Made by a program: the position numbers and the translations under genes
Origin: Oryzomonas japonica
GTDB taxonomy: Bacteria; Desulfobacterota; Desulfuromonadia; Geobacterales; Pseudopelobacteraceae
DNA: 64,000 nucleotides
Assembly (NCBI RefSeq): GCF_008802365.1
Contig: NZ_VZQZ01000010.1
Span: 124,001-188,000, forward strand
Direction: 5' to 3'
Shown: positions 60,706 through 64,000 of the stretch, one piece after another
How positions within the stretch are numbered: position 1 is the stretch's first letter
How the letters are laid out: the number at the start of each line of letters is the position of its first letter
Notes under the pieces: model-generated
The model's database searches: none
The model's input: the letters and a program-made list of their open reading frames with translations, nothing else
Told to the model about the DNA's origin: nothing

Positions 60706-61443
60706 CTAAAAATCCGTGGAGAGGTTCTTGTACAGTTGGGACTGGCGGTATTTGTCGAAAAAGGTGGGCATCAGCTTGAAGTGCCGCCCGACCATCTCGA
60801 TCTCGTGCTGCTCCTTCATCTTCCGCAGCACCCTGGTGACCGTTTCCCGGGTGATCTGAACCCGGTCGGCGATGCTTTGCTGGGAGAAGATGGAATTGAT
60901 GATGATGCCGTGGCTGTTCCTGGTCCCCAGCGTCGTGCTGTAGTGCGCCAGGGTGGCCCTGATCTTGGACTCGGCATCGTTGATCCCGATGACGTTATGG
61001 AAGAGCCAGCTTTCCCGCAGACGCTGGCACAGCACGGTGATGACCTGACGCAGCGCCTTGTTGTTATTCAGGAAGAATTCGTCGAACGCGCTCTTCCTGA
61101 TCAACAGCACCTTGCACGGCTCTGTGGCGATCACCGTGGCAAAATCGGTTTTGCCGTCCAGAAGCCCCATATCGCCGAAATAATCGCCCCGGTGCCGGAA
61201 CGCCATGACCCGCTCTTCTCCGCTGCTCGACAGGTCAACGACCCTGACCCGCCCCTTCAGAATGATGTACATCTGCTCGTTCTGCTCGTCGGCGCTGATT
61301 ATGATCTCATCCTTGTGATAGCTGTAGATAGCGGTTTTTTCCAGCAACTCGGCGATCTCCTCGTCGGAGAAGCTGATAAACAGCGGGACTTCCTTGACGA
61401 TCTTGGTTGCCAACTCCGGGTCGAACGCTCTTCTGATCATCAC
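60706..61443 (-). CDS. Crp/Fnr family transcriptional regulator
   Basis: A 245-residue regulator: cyclic-nucleotide-binding fold (about 20-140) with MYIILKGRVRVVD and HRGDYFGDMGLLDG, dimer helix, then a C-terminal HTH (FSQQSIADRVQITRETVTRVLRKMKEQ). The nucleotide pocket Arg-Ser pair of CRP is not obvious and there are no N-terminal Cys for an Fe-S cluster as in FNR, so the effector is unknown. ATG 61443 or 61440 may be used. It stands alone. Target genes cannot be inferred. Confidence 0.9.
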   Translation of the reverse strand: MMIRRAFDPELATKIVKEVPLFISFSDEEIAELLEKTAIYSYHKDEIIISADEQNEQMYIILKGRVRVVDLSSSGEERVMAFRHRGDYFGDMGLLDGKTDFATVIATEPCKVLLIRKSAFDEFFLNNNKALRQVITVLCQRLRESWLFHNVIGINDAESKIRATLAHYSTTLGTRNSHGIIINSIFSQQSIADRVQITRETVTRVLRKMKEQHEIEMVGRHFKLMPTFFDKYRQSQLYKNLSTDF

Positions 61444-61759
61444 TCGCTCCTTGTCCGGGCAGCCCCGCCTACGGGGTGCCGTTTTCGTAGCTCACACATG
61501 GTAAGTATAGCAAACTTTTGCCGGTTGGCTTGCCGGGACCGAATATCGGAGGCCACCCTGGGGGGAGCCGTAATAAAATCATGCCGTTATGGAGGAATGG
61601 GGGACTGTTCGGCTCATGCGCAAGCGCAGTTTCCTGCATGGTGACCTCACACCGGCAACGTCGTTCTCTCCGGCTCACCCCGACGCCCCCATCTGCCCCG
61701 GTAAAAATATTCATAACTGCACCTGTCAGCATGGGCAGTTTTCCCTTATAGTGGGGATA
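61444..61759. other. Intergenic region between two regulators
   Basis: A 316-bp gap upstream of the Crp/Fnr gene and downstream of the MocR gene. It has a TATACT-like -10 on the minus strand near 61500 for the Crp/Fnr gene without a good -35. Open frames on both strands here lack coding character. Confidence 0.4.
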
Positions 61760-63163
61760 TCAGGGGCTGTTCCGCCATGCCTGGAGAAGGAGCCGGACCC
61801 CCTGCTCGATCTCGTCGCCGTTCATGCCGCCGAAGCCGAGCAACACCATGGGCGGGCCGCTCCGGGGGACGTCGCAGGTCGCGGAAAAGGGGAACAGCCG
61901 GACGCCCCTGTGGCGGGCCCGGTCGATCAGTTCCGTTTCGTCCGGGCCGGGGCCCAAGAGCTGTACGGCCACGTGGAGTCCGGCGCCCTGGCCGATGATG
62001 GCGGCCTGGTTTCCGAAGTGCCGTTCCAGGGCGTGAAGCAGGGCATCATGTTTCCGCTTGCAGATGATGCGCATCCGCCGGATGTGCCGTTCCCAGTGTC
62101 CCTGCTCCATGAACGCGGCCAGGGTCTTCTGCTCCAAGAGCGGCACGGTCGAGAAGTAATGACTGAAGCGGTGGTGGTAAGGGGCGAGCAGGGTCCGGGG
62201 CAGCACGAGGTAGCTCGCCCGCAGGGCCGGGGAGAGGATCTTGGAGAAGGTCCCCAGGTAGATGATGTTCCCGTCCGGCCGCAGCCCCTGCAACGAGGGG
62301 ATCGGCTTGCCGTGATAGCGCAGTTCGCTGTCGTAGTCGTCCTCGATGATCATCCTGCCGCCGGTTGCGGCCCACTCAATCAGCCGCAGCCGGTTGGCCA
62401 CCGGCATGACATACCCCATGGGGAGTTGGTGGGACGGAGTGACGTAGGCGACGGTGCCGCCGCTTCCCCGGAGGGCCGCCAGGTCGGCCCCCCCCGGCCC
62501 GACCGGCAGGGGGGCGACCCGGTAGCCGTGATTGCGGAAGAGGGAGCGGGGCAACGGGTAGCCCGGGTCCTCCACCGCCACGGCGGAGTGCCCCTCCTTC
62601 AGCAGAACGGCCACGATATCCAGGCTCTGTTGCAGGCCGGCGCAGATCACGATCTGCTCCGGGTCGCACACCACGCCCCGGGAACGTTCCAGGTAGGCGC
62701 GGATGGCGACCCGCAGCCCCCAATCCCCCTGGGGCTCGCCATAGTGGGTCAGTTCGCGGACGCTGTCCCGCAGGGTCTCCAGGAAGAGCCGCCGCCAGAT
62801 GGCGGCCGGAAAGCTCGCCGGGTCGAGCCGGGCGGGATGGAAGTCGAAGGCGCAGGGGTGCGGGGGTTCCTGGAGTGGAGTCTGCCGGGGCGCGGCCGGG
62901 ATGAGGGAGCGGGGCGCGGCCTCGCTGTCCAGGGCCGAGACGAAGTAGCCGCTGCGCGGCTTACTGTAGATGTACCCCTCACCGTACAGCTCCAAGTAGG
63001 CGCTCTCCACCGTGGTACGGCTGGCGGCAAGCTCGGCGGCCAGGTCCCGGACCGAGGGGAGCCGGCTGTCGGCCGGCAACTCCCCCGACAGGACCCGTTC
63101 CCTGATCTGGTGGTACAATTGCCGGTACAGAGGGGTCCGGTCATGGAGGTTCAGGATGAACAT
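61760..63163 (-). CDS. MocR/PdxR-type GntR regulator with aminotransferase domain
   Basis: A 467-residue regulator: N-terminal GntR winged helix (about 5-70; TPLYRQLYHQIRERVLSGELPADSRLPSVRDLAAEL) fused to a class I aminotransferase-like domain (about 110-460). The PLP Lys is in YLGTFSKILSPALRASYL, with IIEDDYDSELRY holding the PLP-ring Asp. Such proteins sense PLP or amino acids (PdxR type controls vitamin B6 genes). A flavoprotein of the pyridoxamine-oxidase type is divergent, 104 bp away, consistent with control of that gene. ATG 63163 preferred over TTG 63181, which lacks SD. Confidence 0.92.
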   Translation of the reverse strand: MFILNLHDRTPLYRQLYHQIRERVLSGELPADSRLPSVRDLAAELAASRTTVESAYLELYGEGYIYSKPRSGYFVSALDSEAAPRSLIPAAPRQTPLQEPPHPCAFDFHPARLDPASFPAAIWRRLFLETLRDSVRELTHYGEPQGDWGLRVAIRAYLERSRGVVCDPEQIVICAGLQQSLDIVAVLLKEGHSAVAVEDPGYPLPRSLFRNHGYRVAPLPVGPGGADLAALRGSGGTVAYVTPSHQLPMGYVMPVANRLRLIEWAATGGRMIIEDDYDSELRYHGKPIPSLQGLRPDGNIIYLGTFSKILSPALRASYLVLPRTLLAPYHHRFSHYFSTVPLLEQKTLAAFMEQGHWERHIRRMRIICKRKHDALLHALERHFGNQAAIIGQGAGLHVAVQLLGPGPDETELIDRARHRGVRLFPFSATCDVPRSGPPMVLLGFGGMNGDEIEQGVRLLLQAWRNSP

Positions 63164-63267
63164 AACGCCCCCGCGGATCAAGGATGAGTTGCATCATAGA
63201 GACCGCAGTATACCGCATCCCTTCGGGGGGCGGCAAAGGGAAACTATACACAACGAGGAGGTTACAC

Positions 63268-63639
63268 ATGATTCCGGAAAAATTAGTGGAAGTGATGAAA
63301 CAGGACGGGGTAGTGGCCATCGCCACCCTGGGCCCGGACGGGCCGCACATGGTCAACACCTGGAACAGCTACCTGATCGTCTCCCCGGAGGGACGGCTCT
63401 TGATCCCGGCCGGGTACATGCAGCGCACTGAGGCCAATGTGGCCTTCAACGACCAGGTTCTGATCACCTTGGGCAGCTCCAAGGTGGCGGGGAAGCAGGG
63501 GCCCGGCACCGGCTTCTTGATCAAGGGGACGGCCGCCTTCGTGACCGCGGGCCCGGATTTCGACGTGATCAAGGCGCGTTTCCCCTGGGCGCGGGCCACC
63601 CTGGCGGTCACCATCGCATCGGCGGACCAGACCCTGTAG
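63268..63639 (+). CDS. Pyridoxamine 5'-phosphate oxidase-like FMN-binding protein
   Basis: A 123-residue split-barrel flavoprotein: VVAIATLGPDGPHMVNTWNSYLIVSPEG and RLLIPAGYMQRTEANVAFN fit the PNPOx-like family, much shorter than true PdxH (~215), so a different reductase or heme/F420 role is possible. GAGGAGGTTACAC precedes ATG 63268. Divergent from the MocR/PdxR-type regulator; the intergenic region holds AGTATACC and ACTATACA motifs that could be promoter or operator elements. A hairpin follows 13 bp after the stop. Confidence 0.85.
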   Translation: MIPEKLVEVMKQDGVVAIATLGPDGPHMVNTWNSYLIVSPEGRLLIPAGYMQRTEANVAFNDQVLITLGSSKVAGKQGPGTGFLIKGTAAFVTAGPDFDVIKARFPWARATLAVTIASADQTL

Positions 63640-63649
63640 GCACAAAAAA

Positions 63650-63687
63650 AAGGCCAGTCCCCAAGGGGACTGGCAGGTCAGGCTTTT
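63650..63687 (+). terminator. Terminator after PNPOx-like gene
   Basis: GCCAGTCCCC pairs with GGGGACTGGC around AA, preceded by an A-tract; a T-tract comes 10 bp later (GGCTTTTT). Confidence 0.7.
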
Positions 63688-63744
63688 TACCTCTCCCCGG
63701 TGCGGCACCGTTTGCGCTATACTGGCATCAGGAGGTACACAGCA

Positions 63745-63876
63745 ATGACGACCTGCCACGAAAGACCTGTCCACGAAGTGCCCGGCATGGCCCTCGCCTT
63801 CATCGGCTTGCTCCTCCTCGCCGCCTGTTGCGTAGCCGGGCCGCTGCTGCTGGTTTTGGTGAGTGGCTTGTGGTGA
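63745..63876 (+). CDS. 43-residue membrane peptide
   Basis: ATG 63745 is preceded by AGGAGGTACACAGCA, one of the best ribosome-binding sites in the window, and TATACT (63718-63723) lies upstream as a -10 candidate. The product has a short polar N terminus with one Cys and two His (MTTCHERPVHEVPG), then a single strongly hydrophobic helix (MALAFIGLLLLAACC continuing VAGPLLLVLV) and ends GLW. Probably a real small membrane protein. No family recognised. Confidence 0.6.
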   Translation: MTTCHERPVHEVPGMALAFIGLLLLAACCVAGPLLLVLVSGLW

Positions 63877-64000
63877 GCGAATGCTTCGCGGCATCGATGC
63901 CGTCGCACCACTCGTTATCTCTCTAGAGTGCCGCCTTTGGCTGTTTCGGCCAAAAGCAATTATCCACGTTATCGGGACACAAGGCTGGTGCCCAATGTGC

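Noticed and set aside
61469-61732. 87-codon minus-strand ORF between the Crp/Fnr and MocR genes
   Set aside because: It overlaps the Crp/Fnr promoter region, has no SD and no domain-like segment.

Overview
The window looks like a chromosomal segment of a Geobacter-like bacterium (Geobacterales, Desulfuromonadota). The evidence is high-GC coding with strong GC bias at third codon positions, multiple methyl-accepting chemotaxis proteins, HDOD, GGDEF and EAL proteins, a bacteriohemerythrin, ArsS, DUF6178, a seven-membrane HD phosphohydrolase next to ybeY, and abundant palindromic intergenic repeats. No rRNA, tRNA, transposase or CRISPR array was recognised. Species-level assignment is inference.

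Layout. 0.07-3.6 kb: an ArsR-type repressor with a short-chain dehydrogenase, an orphan ParA-like ATPase with a Cys-rich tail, and a cohesin-like lipoprotein. 3.7-7.5 kb: a promoter plus yybP-ykoY (Mn2+) riboswitch and terminator with no obvious target, a ribbon-helix-helix protein, a Tim44-like membrane protein and DUF6178. 7.5-18.2 kb: signalling genes (chemoreceptor, degenerate-GGDEF/EAL, hemerythrin, HDOD-GGDEF), an AT-richer nucleotidyltransferase gene under a palindromic promoter, and ArsS with a Cys-rich partner. 18.3-21.9 kb: cell-envelope genes (FGE-sulfatase lipoprotein, Ig-like lipoprotein, beta-barrel). 22-25.5 kb: full-length metH. 25.5-30.2 kb: a Type III restriction-modification island bracketed by direct repeats. 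30.4-33.2 kb: a second chemoreceptor and a lipoprotein.

33.4-41.4 kb is a housekeeping block: zinc-ribbon protein, DUF503, PgpH-like HD protein, YbeY, DgkA-PAP2 fusion, CorC-like protein, Lnt, and prfB with its programmed +1 frameshift. A near-consensus sigma70 promoter at 33995 probably drives the pgpH-ybeY-dgkA-corC-lnt run. 41.4-48 kb holds a FlaG-like protein, an NlpC/P60 hydrolase, DUF1015, an unknown membrane-anchored protein and a hybrid sensor kinase with a periplasmic solute-binding sensor.

48-57.2 kb is an envelope-stress and efflux locus. A TetR repressor with its own 20-bp palindrome heads a macA-macB-tolC-like operon. Next to it a Spy/CpxP-like periplasmic protein, a small exported protein and a PDZ protein lie divergent from baeS-baeR. 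In enterobacteria BaeR activates spy and efflux pumps, so the clustering suggests a self-contained version of that circuit. 57.4-64 kb: DUF2844-DUF3443 (the latter with two DTGS motifs like pepsin), a protein with a four-fold internal repeat, a Crp/Fnr regulator, a MocR/PdxR regulator divergent from a PNPOx-like flavoprotein, and a 43-residue membrane peptide.

The most unusual signals are the orphan Mn2+ riboswitch, a 19-bp palindrome present five times upstream of the two chemoreceptor genes, a probable AUU start for the DgkA-PAP2 gene, and the overlapping or interrupted small reading frames described below.
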